DNA from: an uncultured Dorea sp.
GTDB taxonomy: Bacteria; Bacillota; Clostridia; Lachnospirales; Lachnospiraceae
Direction: 5' to 3'
Assembly (NCBI GenBank): GCA_910577685.1
Contig: CAJTOH010000003.1
Span: 1-24,009, forward strand
Length of the DNA stretch: 24,009 nucleotides
The notes below the pieces were generated by a model. The model was given only the letters and a program-made list of their open reading frames with translations. It was not told where the DNA came from and ran no database searches. Positions 1 through 7,573 of the stretch are shown piece after piece. Both the position numbers and the translations under genes were made by a program. How positions within the stretch are numbered: position 1 is the stretch's first letter; each line of letters opens with the position of its first letter.

Positions 1-14
1 AAAGTATTGATTTT

Positions 15-827
15 TCAAGGAGCAAATCCCATTTTTAATGTGGGAAGTTTGAGTACATTAAAAGAAATATGGTTCATCTCATCCAACGATTCTCCAATAT
101 CAATCTCATCATCAACATCGGTCACATCCAACGTAACAATCGTAAGCAATACTGCTTCATATATCTCATCATCTGAATTGGCAATCTTCCCCGGAACAAC
201 AGATTTATATAAATTTACCACCATACCATTATATTCAAATGAGTTATATACTTCGGAGGTATAAGGTACGATTTTATTAGGATATCTACATTTTAATATA
301 TGCCCTGCATCGCCGAAAACCTGTCTGTCAAAACACTGATAAACCTGATACAGCGAATTACAGTAAATACTGTTTTTCTTGATAAGATAAATATTCTCAA
401 CTTCAAAAAATTCTTGCTTATCAAAAACATGAACAATTTCTGCCAGCCTCTTAATATTCTCTTTTAAATTATGCGCTACTTCATACGAAAGACAAATCCC
501 AATATAGAGTCTGCTCATTGTGATGCATTCTGTTCTATCCTTAGCATAAAACCGGATTACAGACTCCGTATCCCTCAGCCTTTTCTGCATAGCCAGACTG
601 ATATTATGATGTTCCGCATAATACTGCAGCTCATCCAAAGAAAAAAATTCCTCAGACATACTATACTCTTTCGGATCTAAAACTTCCTTCATGGCCTCTT
701 GCGCAAGTTCAATATCCTTCTTTGTAATTCCATGAAAATCGACAAGAAGTTCTACTTGATCGTATATGTTAGCTCTAATACTATCTGGTGCAATATGATA
801 TTTATTCTCCTTCTCTGTCAAAGCCAA
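15..827 (-). CDS. Uncharacterised protein, possibly TIGR04255 family
   Basis: About 270 residues with no signal peptide or membrane segment. I do not recognise it with certainty. The middle part (sequence VENIYLIKKNSIYC) and the closing LDEMNH...F pattern resemble TIGR04255 proteins, a sporadically distributed group of unknown role with an 'LRKIN'-like strand near the middle and an LD..H...F motif at the C-terminus. That is a pattern impression only. The frame stays open up to a TTG at 869, but that codon lies on a probable extended -10 element, so translation cannot begin there. The best start is TTG at 827, with GGAGGG 7 nt upstream (840-835 on the minus strand); ATG at 842 is the alternative. 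The gene is AT-rich beside a wrecked transposase, which suggests horizontal gain. No partner gene is visible and the 3' side leaves the window. Confidence 0.6.
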   Translation of the reverse strand: MALTEKENKYHIAPDSIRANIYDQVELLVDFHGITKKDIELAQEAMKEVLDPKEYSMSEEFFSLDELQYYAEHHNISLAMQKRLRDTESVIRFYAKDRTECITMSRLYIGICLSYEVAHNLKENIKRLAEIVHVFDKQEFFEVENIYLIKKNSIYCNSLYQVYQCFDRQVFGDAGHILKCRYPNKIVPYTSEVYNSFEYNGMVVNLYKSVVPGKIANSDDEIYEAVLLTIVTLDVTDVDDEIDIGESLDEMNHISFNVLKLPTLKMGFAP

Positions 828-855
828 GCTTCCGCCCTCCATGATAAAGATAATT

Positions 856-866
856 TTAGTATACCA
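856..866 (-). promoter_or_regulatory. Candidate extended -10 promoter
   Basis: On the minus strand the sequence reads TGGTATACT, which fits the extended -10 consensus TGnTATAAT with one mismatch. No convincing -35 lies upstream. It sits about 30 nt before the TTG start at 827 and argues against the longer reading frame. Confidence 0.4.
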
Positions 867-1044
867 CAATCTACTTTGAATTACTATTGATTATACGTCT
901 TTTCATTTAAAACCGCTAGTATTGTAAAACGTTACAATATGATTATTATATTCCGTGTAAATAATTTTACGCAGAACTATATGCGGTCCATCCGGAAGGA
1001 TTACAAAATTTTTAATTAATAGTGATGGATTTTGTCGTATAGAG

Positions 1045-1164
1045 GTTTGAAAAATGTCTGTTGATTCTGTTTAAGTATGGAAGGAGAGAATATAAGAAAA
1101 ACAATTAAATATTTTTTGAAAGACGGTTTGTCAAGTTGGCTGAATCAACATAATATCTTCAAAC
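1045..1164. repeat. Imperfect inverted repeat near the transposase remnant
   Basis: Positions 1045-1067 and the reverse complement of 1142-1164 share GTTTGAA, then seven mostly different bases, then TGTTGATTC, giving at least 16 matches of 23. They lie on the downstream side of the ISL3-like transposase fragment and could be remnants of the element's terminal inverted repeats or a subterminal hairpin. The rest of 870-1200 is AT-rich with no credible gene. A 1077-1325 plus-strand frame exists there, but it overlaps the antisense of the transposase and looks accidental. Confidence 0.35.
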
Positions 1165-1204
1165 GAAGTAAATCAAACTTACATCTTCCATACATATTTC
1201 CGTA

Positions 1205-1611
1205 TTATTTTTTACCAGATTCCTTTAGTTCCTGCGCCGCTCTGGCCGTTTCCCACTTTTTTAGACCAGTTTTTGGTTTTCTGCGTTCGCGCGCATTTAA
1301 TACCTTTTTTCTATTATTGGCATAGTTGGGAGATCAAGAACCATTACATTATCCCTAATTTTGCGTTTCAGGTAATCTGCCATATCCTCCGTCAGGTTTC
1401 ATATACAAGAAACCTGACGGAGGATATGGCATTTGGCAGGACCTCACTTATGGCAGCTTTATAAGTCTTTGAGAAGTCTCTTGTAACAGTCTCTGCTTGT
1501 TTAAAATTTTCTGAGCATTTTTATGACCTCAGGCTTTTGCCGGGAAGGAACGACTTCCAGCCGCCTCCCGGTATCATTATCAATGAGAATAGAAAAATAA
1601 ATCTTTCATTT
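1205..1611 (-). pseudogene. ISL3-family transposase remnant, frameshifted
   Basis: Minus-strand pieces in different frames match the DDE core order of ISL3 transposases. First comes IDNDTGRRLEVVPSR (about 1584 down to 1540), ending in a stop at 1501-1503. Then, shifted one base, comes AETVTRDFSKTYKAAISEV followed by PNA (1496 to about 1425). Then comes NLTEDMADYLKRK (from about 1411), and last a fragment ending with GLKKWETARAAQELKESGKK at the stop 1205-1207. In the family these correspond to the 'ID..TGR' strand, the 'RD.S..Y..A....PNA' strand and the helix after 'DRFHLLKNL'. The DRFHLLK segment itself is missing and replaced by an inverted copy of neighbouring sequence. At least two frameshifts and internal stops make the gene dead. 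No complete N-terminal zinc-binding part is seen; 1612-1764 contains only an unrecognised open stretch. Confidence 0.7.
1378..1431. repeat. Perfect 23-bp hairpin inside the dead transposase
   Basis: Arms 1378-1400 and 1409-1431 are exact reverse complements, with an 8-nt loop (ATATACAA). The 1409-1431 arm, read on the minus strand together with its flank, does not restore the missing transposase coding. The minus-strand copy encoding NLTEDMA is the genuine coding copy, and the other arm is its inverted duplicate. No run of T follows on the plus strand, so this is not an ordinary terminator. Confidence 0.9.
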
Positions 1612-1764
1612 GTGCAAAAGAACTTTGGTAAAGTAATAACTACTTTTCTTTTCTATTCTGCTCATAGCCCAATTTTCATCCAATTCCTTTAACAACGCAT
1701 CAAATTCTATGTCATTTACCCATTTAGATTATGTATTGATACATCAACAATTCTAACTATGAAG

Positions 1765-2010
1765 CTATGCTTCGTTAATTGCCTGCCTAAGAGCTTTAGC
1801 AAGCTGATCAGGACAAGAGGTAGGTTTAAATCCACAAGTGATACCTTCCATACGCGAGATTGCGTCATGCACATTCATGCCGACTACCAAGCTTGAAATC
1901 CCTTGTGTATTCCCGGCGCAGCCGCCTACAAACTGTACATTTTTGATAATGTCTCCATCCACGTCAACTTTGATCAACCGTGAACAGACACCAGATGGTG
2001 TAAATTCCAT
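1765..2010 (-). CDS. TSCPD domain protein, four-cysteine type (TIGR03905 family)
   Basis: A protein of about 81-83 residues of unknown biochemical role. Visible hallmarks are the C-terminal TSCPDQLA motif, the SGVCS opening and the GGCAGNTQGIS segment. Counted from the longer start, the four cysteines are C11, C33, C61 and C68, as in the small four-cysteine TSCPD family. A related domain is found at the end of some B12-dependent ribonucleotide reductases, where the cysteines are thought to bind metal or act in thiol chemistry. GGAGG (2024-2020) is only 3 nt from ATG 2016 but 9 nt from ATG 2010, so I favour the second ATG. It is transcribed divergently from mtnN. Confidence 0.85.
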   Translation of the reverse strand: MEFTPSGVCSRLIKVDVDGDIIKNVQFVGGCAGNTQGISSLVVGMNVHDAISRMEGITCGFKPTSCPDQLAKALRQAINEA

Positions 2011-2150
2011 ATCCATCTTCCTCCTTTAATGTTTTACATCCTTATGAGCCTTTTTATATAAGACTCTTTAGATATTTTGAAATCACTCAACTATTATTAT
2101 ACAATGAACTTCGGCAGTTACAAGTAAAATTTTGTTAAAAATAAATGGAA

Positions 2151-2179
2151 TTGAAATCGTCTCTGTTTTTCGCTATAAT
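2151..2179 (+). promoter_or_regulatory. Sigma-A promoter of mtnN
   Basis: TTGAAA (2151-2156), a 17-nt spacer, then TATAAT (2174-2179), placed about 38 nt before the mtnN start. Confidence 0.8.
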
Positions 2180-2217
2180 ATCCATAAAAACAAGGGATAC
2201 AGGAGGAGTACGAAGCA

Positions 2218-2910
2218 ATGATAGGAATTATCGGAGCAATGGAAGAAGAGGTTGCGGCATTAAAGGAAGCTATGGAGGTTCAGGAGTCAGTAGAGCAGGC
2301 GTCCATGATATTCTGTAAGGGAATATTATGCGGCAAGGAAGCAGTGATTGTAAGAAGCGGGATCGGCAAAGTGAATGGTGGAATCTGCGCACAGATCTTG
2401 GTGGATCGATTCAAAGCGGATACCTTGATTAACACGGGTATTGCAGGCTCTCTGGATGCGAAGATTGATATTGGGGATATGGTAATCTCGACAGATGCGC
2501 TGCATCATGACATGGACGCCACGAAATTCGGTTATCCTGTAGGACAGGTGCCGAGGATGGGGGTATTGTCATTTCCTGCGGACGAAGAACTGGTTAAAAA
2601 AGCTGTGCAGGCCAGCGAGAAGGCGAATCCGGATATCCATACATTTACCGGAAGGGTAGCGAGCGGCGACCAATTTATTGCGTCCCGGGAGGTGAAGGAG
2701 AGGATAGTTAGAGAGTTTCATCCTCTGTGCGTGGAGATGGAAGGGGCGGGAATCGCCCAAGCGGCACATCTGAATCAAGTTTCGTACGTCATAATACGCG
2801 CCATTTCGGACAAAGCTGACAACAGCGCAAGCATAGATTACCCGACTTTTGAACGTCAGGCAATCGCCCACAGCGTAAGGCTTGTAAAGGAATTATTGAC
2901 AATAATATAG
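2218..2910 (+). CDS. mtnN: 5'-methylthioadenosine/S-adenosylhomocysteine nucleosidase
   Basis: Cytosolic enzyme that cleaves the N-glycosidic bond of methylthioadenosine, S-adenosylhomocysteine and 5'-deoxyadenosine, releasing adenine. It removes inhibitory by-products of methyltransferases, polyamine synthesis and radical SAM enzymes and feeds methionine salvage or autoinducer-2 formation. The 230-residue length is normal. Family signatures are GIIGAMEEE at the N-terminus (catalytic acid E11, equivalent to E12 of the E. coli enzyme), NTGIAGSL (72-79), the nucleoside-binding stretch ASGDQFI (148-154), VEMEGAG (172-178, ribose-binding Glu175) and RAISDKAD with catalytic Asp198. AGGAGG (2201-2206) precedes the ATG. 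It appears monocistronic or only loosely linked to the next gene, which has a structured gap and its own -10-like element. Confidence 0.96.
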   Translation: MIGIIGAMEEEVAALKEAMEVQESVEQASMIFCKGILCGKEAVIVRSGIGKVNGGICAQILVDRFKADTLINTGIAGSLDAKIDIGDMVISTDALHHDMDATKFGYPVGQVPRMGVLSFPADEELVKKAVQASEKANPDIHTFTGRVASGDQFIASREVKERIVREFHPLCVEMEGAGIAQAAHLNQVSYVIIRAISDKADNSASIDYPTFERQAIAHSVRLVKELLTII

Positions 2911-2928
2911 AAAGAACAGGTTTCACAA

Positions 2929-2986
2929 TCCGTTGGGAAATGACAGATTTTCCCATACGGAGCGCGGAATCTGTAGAACGGTTTTT
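2929..2986 (+). terminator. Putative terminator with an alternative hairpin after mtnN
   Basis: Two mutually exclusive folds are possible. One is a 12-bp stem with one bulge (2929-2940 with 2949-2961). The other pairs CCGTT (2930-2934) with AACGG (2977-2981) around an inner stem ACAGATT (2943-2949) with AATCTGT (2968-2974), directly followed by TTTTT (2982-2986). The second fold has the shape of an intrinsic terminator, although its loop is long. Confidence 0.45.
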
Positions 2987-3009
2987 AAGCTCTCCTTTAG
3001 AATTTCGGT

Positions 3010-3015
3010 TATAAT
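3010..3015 (+). promoter_or_regulatory. Possible -10 element before the repeat-rich membrane protein
   Basis: TATAAT lies 23 nt upstream of the ATG at 3039. No good -35 is present at 16-18 nt, so this is weak evidence for a separate promoter. Confidence 0.3.
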
Positions 3016-3038
3016 TCTATTCAGAAGGAGGGCTTTTT

Positions 3039-4691
3039 ATGTTAGAAACAATGTTGGACAGGCACATTATATTCGTGCTTATGGGAATCCTGGCAGCCGT
3101 AGGGATTATGAGTAAACTTATTGTCAATGTCGCTTTGAAACGTTTGGTACGTGCAGCGGGAAATATGAATAAAAGTAACCATCCGCTGATGCGCTTGGTA
3201 CGTGCCAAATTTGAACATGCCAGCATGGTCAGCGACAAGGTGGAGAATGTGAGAGTATTTGTGGACAAATACCTTTACGAGTACAAGGTGTTTGGGCTTC
3301 GGATTCACAGTTGGAGACGAATGGAGAAAGCTTCCGCAGGATTATGTCTGTTAGCCGGGGCAGGAGGAGCAGGGATCGAATACGTCATTAACGGAATGAG
3401 TGACTTGGTGTGGAAGACAGGGGCAGTCGGAGGCGGGCTTGCCGCGTTTGTATATCTGGTACATCTTCTGACGGATGAAAAGTACCAGATGGAGGCAATC
3501 CGGAATTACATGGTGGATTTTTTGGAAAATGTCTGCCGGCACAGATTCGAGAAGTCTTATCAGAAGGAAATTAAAGTATTGTCCAAGGACGGAGCGTCCG
3601 GAGAGTTTGGAGTTATGCCGGCGGAGGCGCAAGAAAATGCAAAAGAGGCATATGCGGTGAGAAAAAAAGAGACGGCAGAAGATTTGTTTGCAGTGAGAAA
3701 TCTCGAGCAGGCGGATGAGAGTTTATATGATGCAAAGAGTAAGAGCCGGTCAGGAGAGAGGGAGCATACGTCAAGGAGACAGGGACAATCAGAGGAGCAG
3801 CCGTATATGTCAAGGGGACAAGGACAATCAGAGGAGCAGGCGTATGCATCAAGAGGACAGGGACAACCGGATGAGCGGGCATATGCGTCAAGAGGACAGG
3901 GACAATTAGAAGAGCGGGCGTATGCATCAAGAGGACAGGGACAACCGGATGAGCAGTTATATGGATCAAGGAACAGCAGACAGCCAGACGATACATATGC
4001 ACAAAACCGCGGCCGGTCGGACGAAGATTATGCAGTAAGGAAAAGGGAGCCTTCACAGGGCCAGAGTGCGGTCAGTGCGTTTCTTGCGGCAGAATTAAAG
4101 GCCGGGGAATCTGTTTTCCGGGTTCAGGAGACGGGGAAGGACGAAGCGGTCAATGCGTTTCGGACGGCTGATTTGAGAGTGGACGAAGTGGCGAACGCGT
4201 TCCGGATGTCTGAATCTATTCAAGGTAAAGGGGGCAATGAGTTTCGGACTCAGGAGACAAGGCGAAGAGAAGGATCAAGCGAATTTCGGCCACAGGAAAC
4301 AGGCAGGAACGAGGGGACAGGGGAGTTTCGGATGCAGGAAACAAGTCAGAACGACGGGATCAGCGCCTTCCGTATGCCGGAAGCAGGGCAGGATGAAGAA
4401 GCCGGCGCGCTTCGGACATTGGAAACCGGGCGGAAAGAGTCTGTGGAGATAGAAAAATCAAGAAGCAGGGAGAAACGCAAGGAGAATATCGTGGAGATTC
4501 CCGTACCGGAACCAGCCAGAGAATCAATGGATTCGATAGTGATCGAGGCGCCAGAGCCTTCGGAAGCGGCAAGGAATGGACAAGGAAGGCAGGCGCCGCA
4601 AAAGGAGCGGGCGGCGAAAAGGGAGAAATCCGTGGAAGAGCTGGATAGGGATGTTGTAATACGGAGGATACTAGAAGAGTTTATGGCTTGA
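3039..4691 (+). CDS. Membrane protein with long repeat-built, charged tail
   Basis: A 550-residue protein of no family I recognise. Three hydrophobic segments are visible: residues about 9-31 (IIFVLMGILAAVGIMSKLIV), 98-117 and 127-145. Residues 150-205 are a helical charged stretch. From 242 to 319 there are six copies of a 13-residue unit built on AYASRGQGQPDEQ, and from 360 to 471 eight copies of a 14-residue unit built on FRxQETGRxEGxxE. The last 80 residues are charged (EIPVPEP, then a Lys/Arg/Glu-rich helix ending RRILEEFMA). No enzyme motif is visible. A disordered, highly charged tail on a small membrane anchor would suit a scaffold or a cell-envelope/cytoskeletal linker, but that is inference. 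The start is supported by AGGAGGG about 7 nt upstream. It stands alone between mtnN and pgi. Confidence 0.85.
   Translation: MLETMLDRHIIFVLMGILAAVGIMSKLIVNVALKRLVRAAGNMNKSNHPLMRLVRAKFEHASMVSDKVENVRVFVDKYLYEYKVFGLRIHSWRRMEKASAGLCLLAGAGGAGIEYVINGMSDLVWKTGAVGGGLAAFVYLVHLLTDEKYQMEAIRNYMVDFLENVCRHRFEKSYQKEIKVLSKDGASGEFGVMPAEAQENAKEAYAVRKKETAEDLFAVRNLEQADESLYDAKSKSRSGEREHTSRRQGQSEEQPYMSRGQGQSEEQAYASRGQGQPDERAYASRGQGQLEERAYASRGQGQPDEQLYGSRNSRQPDDTYAQNRGRSDEDYAVRKREPSQGQSAVSAFLAAELKAGESVFRVQETGKDEAVNAFRTADLRVDEVANAFRMSESIQGKGGNEFRTQETRRREGSSEFRPQETGRNEGTGEFRMQETSQNDGISAFRMPEAGQDEEAGALRTLETGRKESVEIEKSRSREKRKENIVEIPVPEPARESMDSIVIEAPEPSEAARNGQGRQAPQKERAAKREKSVEELDRDVVIRRILEEFMA
3762..3995 (+). repeat. 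Six tandem 39-bp units (13-residue repeats)
   Basis: Coding repeats with in-frame 39-bp period covering residues 242-319. Units 255-306 are nearly identical (YxSRGQGQxxE) and the first and last units are more diverged. DNA identity between the central units is high, so the array probably changes length by slippage. Confidence 0.9.
4116..4451 (+). repeat. Eight tandem 42-bp units (14-residue repeats)
   Basis: Residues 360-471 keep an exact 14-residue register marked by F-R at each unit start (360, 374, 388, 402, 416, 430, 444, and L-R at 458). The consensus is FRxQETGRxEGxxE. The units are more diverged than in the upstream array, so this array is older. Confidence 0.85.
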
Positions 4692-4716
4692 TTATAGCCG
4701 CCTGATTTGGTAAAAT
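4688..4716 (+). promoter_or_regulatory. Promoter of the pgi–rsmI operon
   Basis: TTGATT (4688-4693), a 17-nt spacer, then TAAAAT (4711-4716) with an upstream TGG giving an extended -10. The -35 overlaps the stop codon region of the preceding gene. It lies 80 nt before pgi. Confidence 0.65.
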
Positions 4717-4796
4717 AATAAATGTATAAAAATACCATTAGTGAGCGGCAAATCAATCAAAAACGGTTTTCCGCATAATAAGGAAGGAGCCTTAAT

Positions 4797-6143
4797 ATGA
4801 GCAGAGTTACATTTGACTATTCTAAAGCAAAGACATTTATCTCAGATCATGAGATTGAATCAATGAAGAAGATTGCAGAGAATGCAAAAGCAGAACTTCT
4901 TAGCAGAGAAGGCGCAGGGAATGATTTCCTTGGCTGGATCGATCTTCCTGTAGACTATGATAAGGAAGAGTTTGCAAGGATCAAGGAAGCTGCAAAGAGA
5001 ATCAAGGGAGATTCGGAGGTTCTTCTTGTGATCGGTATTGGAGGCTCTTATCTTGGTGCAAGGGCGGCGATAGAATTCCTGCGCCACAATTTCTATAATA
5101 TGGTATCAAAGGAGATTCGCAAGACACCGGAGATTTATTTTGTGGGAAATAGCATCAGCAGCACATATCTGAAGCACTTGGTTGATGTGATCGGGGAGAG
5201 AGATTTCTCCGTGAATATTATCTCAAAGTCCGGGACGACGACCGAGCCGGCTATTGCTTTCCGTATCTTCAAGGGAATGTTAGAGAAGAAGTATGGTAAG
5301 GAAGGCGCGGCAAAGAGGATCTATGCGACCACCGATAAAGCAAGGGGGGCGCTTAAGAATCTGGCGACAGAGGAAGGATACGAGACCTTTGTTGTTCCGG
5401 ATGACGTAGGAGGACGTTTCTCAGTATTGACGGCAGTGGGCCTTCTTCCGATTGCTGTCAGCGGCGCTGATATTGATAAGTTGATGGAGGGAGCGGCTGA
5501 TGCGAGAGAGCATGCCCTCAACGACGGCTATGAGGAGAATGATGCGGTGACGTATGCGGCAGTACGTAATATTCTTCTCCGCAAGGGCAAGGCTATTGAG
5601 ATTCTTGCAAATTATGAGCCAAGCCTTCACTATGTATCTGAATGGTGGAAACAGCTCTACGGTGAGAGCGAAGGAAAGGATCAGAAAGGAATCTGTCCTG
5701 CATCCGTTGACCTTACGACAGACCTTCATTCTATGGGTCAGTTCATTCAGGACGGAAACCGTATTATGTTCGAGACGGTTCTGAATGTGGAAGAGTCTAC
5801 GGAAGAGATCGTGATCGAGGAAGAGCCTGTTGATCTGGACGGATTGAATTATCTGACAGGAAAGACGGTTGATTTTGTCAATAAGAGCGCTATGAACGGG
5901 ACTATGCTTGCCCACACGGACGGGAATGTTCCTAACCTGGTTGTTAAGATTCCGAAGCAGGATGAGTTCACATTGGGTCAACTCTTCTATTTCTTTGAGT
6001 TTGCCTGCGGCGTGAGCGGGTATATTCTTGGAGTGAATCCATTTAACCAGCCGGGCGTGGAGAGCTATAAGAAGAATATGTTCGCACTTCTTGGAAAGCC
6101 GGGATATGAGAAGGAGAGAGAAGAGCTTCTTAAGAGGTTATAA
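4797..6143 (+). CDS. pgi: Glucose-6-phosphate isomerase
   Basis: Interconverts glucose 6-phosphate and fructose 6-phosphate in glycolysis and gluconeogenesis, in the cytosol. The 448 residues match the short bacterial (Bacillus/Clostridium) form rather than the 550-residue E. coli type. Visible motifs are VIGIGGSYLG (78-87), the phosphate-binding SKSGTT (143-148), GRFSVLTAVGLLP (206-218) and the DLHSMGQFIQDG segment near residue 310. The sugar-isomerase fold is complete to the C-terminus. GGAAGGAG lies about 8 nt before the ATG. Its stop TAA shares one base with the ATG of the next gene, so the two are probably translationally coupled. Confidence 0.98.
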   Translation: MSRVTFDYSKAKTFISDHEIESMKKIAENAKAELLSREGAGNDFLGWIDLPVDYDKEEFARIKEAAKRIKGDSEVLLVIGIGGSYLGARAAIEFLRHNFYNMVSKEIRKTPEIYFVGNSISSTYLKHLVDVIGERDFSVNIISKSGTTTEPAIAFRIFKGMLEKKYGKEGAAKRIYATTDKARGALKNLATEEGYETFVVPDDVGGRFSVLTAVGLLPIAVSGADIDKLMEGAADAREHALNDGYEENDAVTYAAVRNILLRKGKAIEILANYEPSLHYVSEWWKQLYGESEGKDQKGICPASVDLTTDLHSMGQFIQDGNRIMFETVLNVEESTEEIVIEEEPVDLDGLNYLTGKTVDFVNKSAMNGTMLAHTDGNVPNLVVKIPKQDEFTLGQLFYFFEFACGVSGYILGVNPFNQPGVESYKKNMFALLGKPGYEKEREELLKRL

Positions 6144-7573
6144 TGCGTACATTATATGACAGGCTGGCGGAGTATGGGAACTCGGATTACTATGGTTTCC
6201 ATATGCCCGGGCATAAGAGAAGAATTAATATGTTAGGGGAAATGCCGGCCTATGCTATTGATATTACGGAGATTGACGGATTCGACGACCTTCACCATGC
6301 GGACGGGATTCTTAAGGACGCTCAGGAACGTGCGGCGAAGGTGTACCATGGAGAAGAGACTCATTTCCTTATTAATGGGAGCAGCGTAGGAATCCTAAGC
6401 GCAATTGCTGGCGTGACCAGAAGAGGTGATACCGTGCTTGTGGCAAGAAATTGCCACAAGTCCGTGTATCATGCCATAGAGATGAATGGATTGAACCCGG
6501 TGTATTTGACACCGGGATTTCATGCGTCTATGCGGATGAATATGGAGGTCTCGGCGGAGGACGTCAGGATAGCTTTGGAGAAGAATACGAACATCAGAGC
6601 AGTTGTAATTGTGTCTCCGACCTATGAGGGTGTGGTATCGGATGTGGCGGCCATATCAAAGGCGGTCCATGAGAAAGGAATACCGCTTATTGTTGATGAA
6701 GCCCATGGAGCACATTTCGGTTTTCATCCGTATTTTCCAAAGAATTCTAACGAGAAAGAGGCGGATATCGTTATCCACAGCCTGCATAAGACGCTGCCGT
6801 CGCTGACTCAGACTGCGCTTCTGCATATGAACGGCAGCCTGATCGGGCGTGAGAAGGTCCGCAGATATCTCCATATGCTTCAAAGCAGCAGTCCGTCTTA
6901 TGTGTTGATGGCGAGTATTGATTCCTGCATGGATCTGTTGGAAAGACGCAGGGAGGAATTGTTCGACCCGTATGCAAAAGAGCTTTCCCGGCTGCGGGAG
7001 GAGCTTTCGGGGCTGGAAAGACTGGAATTAGTTGAAACAAAGAGATATGACCCTTCAAAGTTGGTAATTGCTGCCGGGACGACAGGGATTACCGGACGAC
7101 AGATGTATCAGATCCTGAGGGAAAGATATCATATTCAGATGGAGATGGCGGCCGGAGGGTATGTCCTCGGCATGACGTCGGTTGGGGATGCGCCGGAAGG
7201 ATTTCGTAGGCTGTCCTGCGCCTTGAGGGAGATTGACGGTGGAATAAAAGCGCCGGAAAGTCTTCGGGTAAGGACAAATATTCCTTGCCTTCCTAAGCCT
7301 GATGTGGTATATAATAGTTCGGAAATACAAGAGATGCTGGAACAGTCCTGCAATTCTTTGGCAGGCCGGACGCAATACCGTCCGTGGAGGGATTGTGTGG
7401 GATATGTATCTGCAGAGTATGCGTATCTGTATCCCCCGGGAATTCCTTTAATTGTTCCGGGAGAAAGGGTATCGCAAGAGGCGGCAGATGTGTTACAATG
7501 GTATTATGAGATGGGATTTTCGATTGAAGGTATGAAGAGGGATTCTTATATTGAGGTTTTAGAGCATGAATAA
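6143..7573 (+). CDS. Orn/Lys/Arg decarboxylase family PLP enzyme (YaaO-like)
   Basis: Fold-type I PLP-dependent enzyme of the family that decarboxylates arginine, lysine or ornithine to agmatine, cadaverine or putrescine; the exact substrate cannot be read from sequence. The 476-residue length is that of the compact Firmicute form (B. subtilis YaaO) without the N-terminal wing domain of the E. coli inducible enzymes. Motifs are FHMPGHKR (19-26), NGSSVG (78-83), RNCHKS (102-107), PTYEG (159-163), VDEAHGAHFG (184-193, Asp185 for the pyridine nitrogen) and SLHKTLPSLTQ with Schiff-base Lys216. It overlaps pgi by one base and the next gene by eight. Its place just before a nucleotide kinase, holB and ricT reproduces the yaaO neighbourhood of Bacillus. 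Confidence 0.93.
   Translation: MRTLYDRLAEYGNSDYYGFHMPGHKRRINMLGEMPAYAIDITEIDGFDDLHHADGILKDAQERAAKVYHGEETHFLINGSSVGILSAIAGVTRRGDTVLVARNCHKSVYHAIEMNGLNPVYLTPGFHASMRMNMEVSAEDVRIALEKNTNIRAVVIVSPTYEGVVSDVAAISKAVHEKGIPLIVDEAHGAHFGFHPYFPKNSNEKEADIVIHSLHKTLPSLTQTALLHMNGSLIGREKVRRYLHMLQSSSPSYVLMASIDSCMDLLERRREELFDPYAKELSRLREELSGLERLELVETKRYDPSKLVIAAGTTGITGRQMYQILRERYHIQMEMAAGGYVLGMTSVGDAPEGFRRLSCALREIDGGIKAPESLRVRTNIPCLPKPDVVYNSSEIQEMLEQSCNSLAGRTQYRPWRDCVGYVSAEYAYLYPPGIPLIVPGERVSQEAADVLQWYYEMGFSIEGMKRDSYIEVLEHE

Noticed and set aside
1077..1464. Plus-strand frames of 82 and 63 codons
   Set aside because: They are antisense to the ISL3 transposase remnant, have hydrophobic/aromatic composition typical of shadow frames and match no family.
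3762..3995. CRISPR-like direct repeats
   Set aside because: The units abut without spacers and stay in codon register inside a gene, so they are coding tandem repeats.
3613..4056. Minus-strand frame with repeating Pro/Val/Leu pattern
   Set aside because: It is the antisense of the 39-bp repeat array; periodic DNA keeps several frames open.
5421..5981. 186-codon minus-strand frame inside pgi
   Set aside because: The plus strand encodes a complete, conserved Pgi; the antisense frame has no ribosome site or family resemblance.
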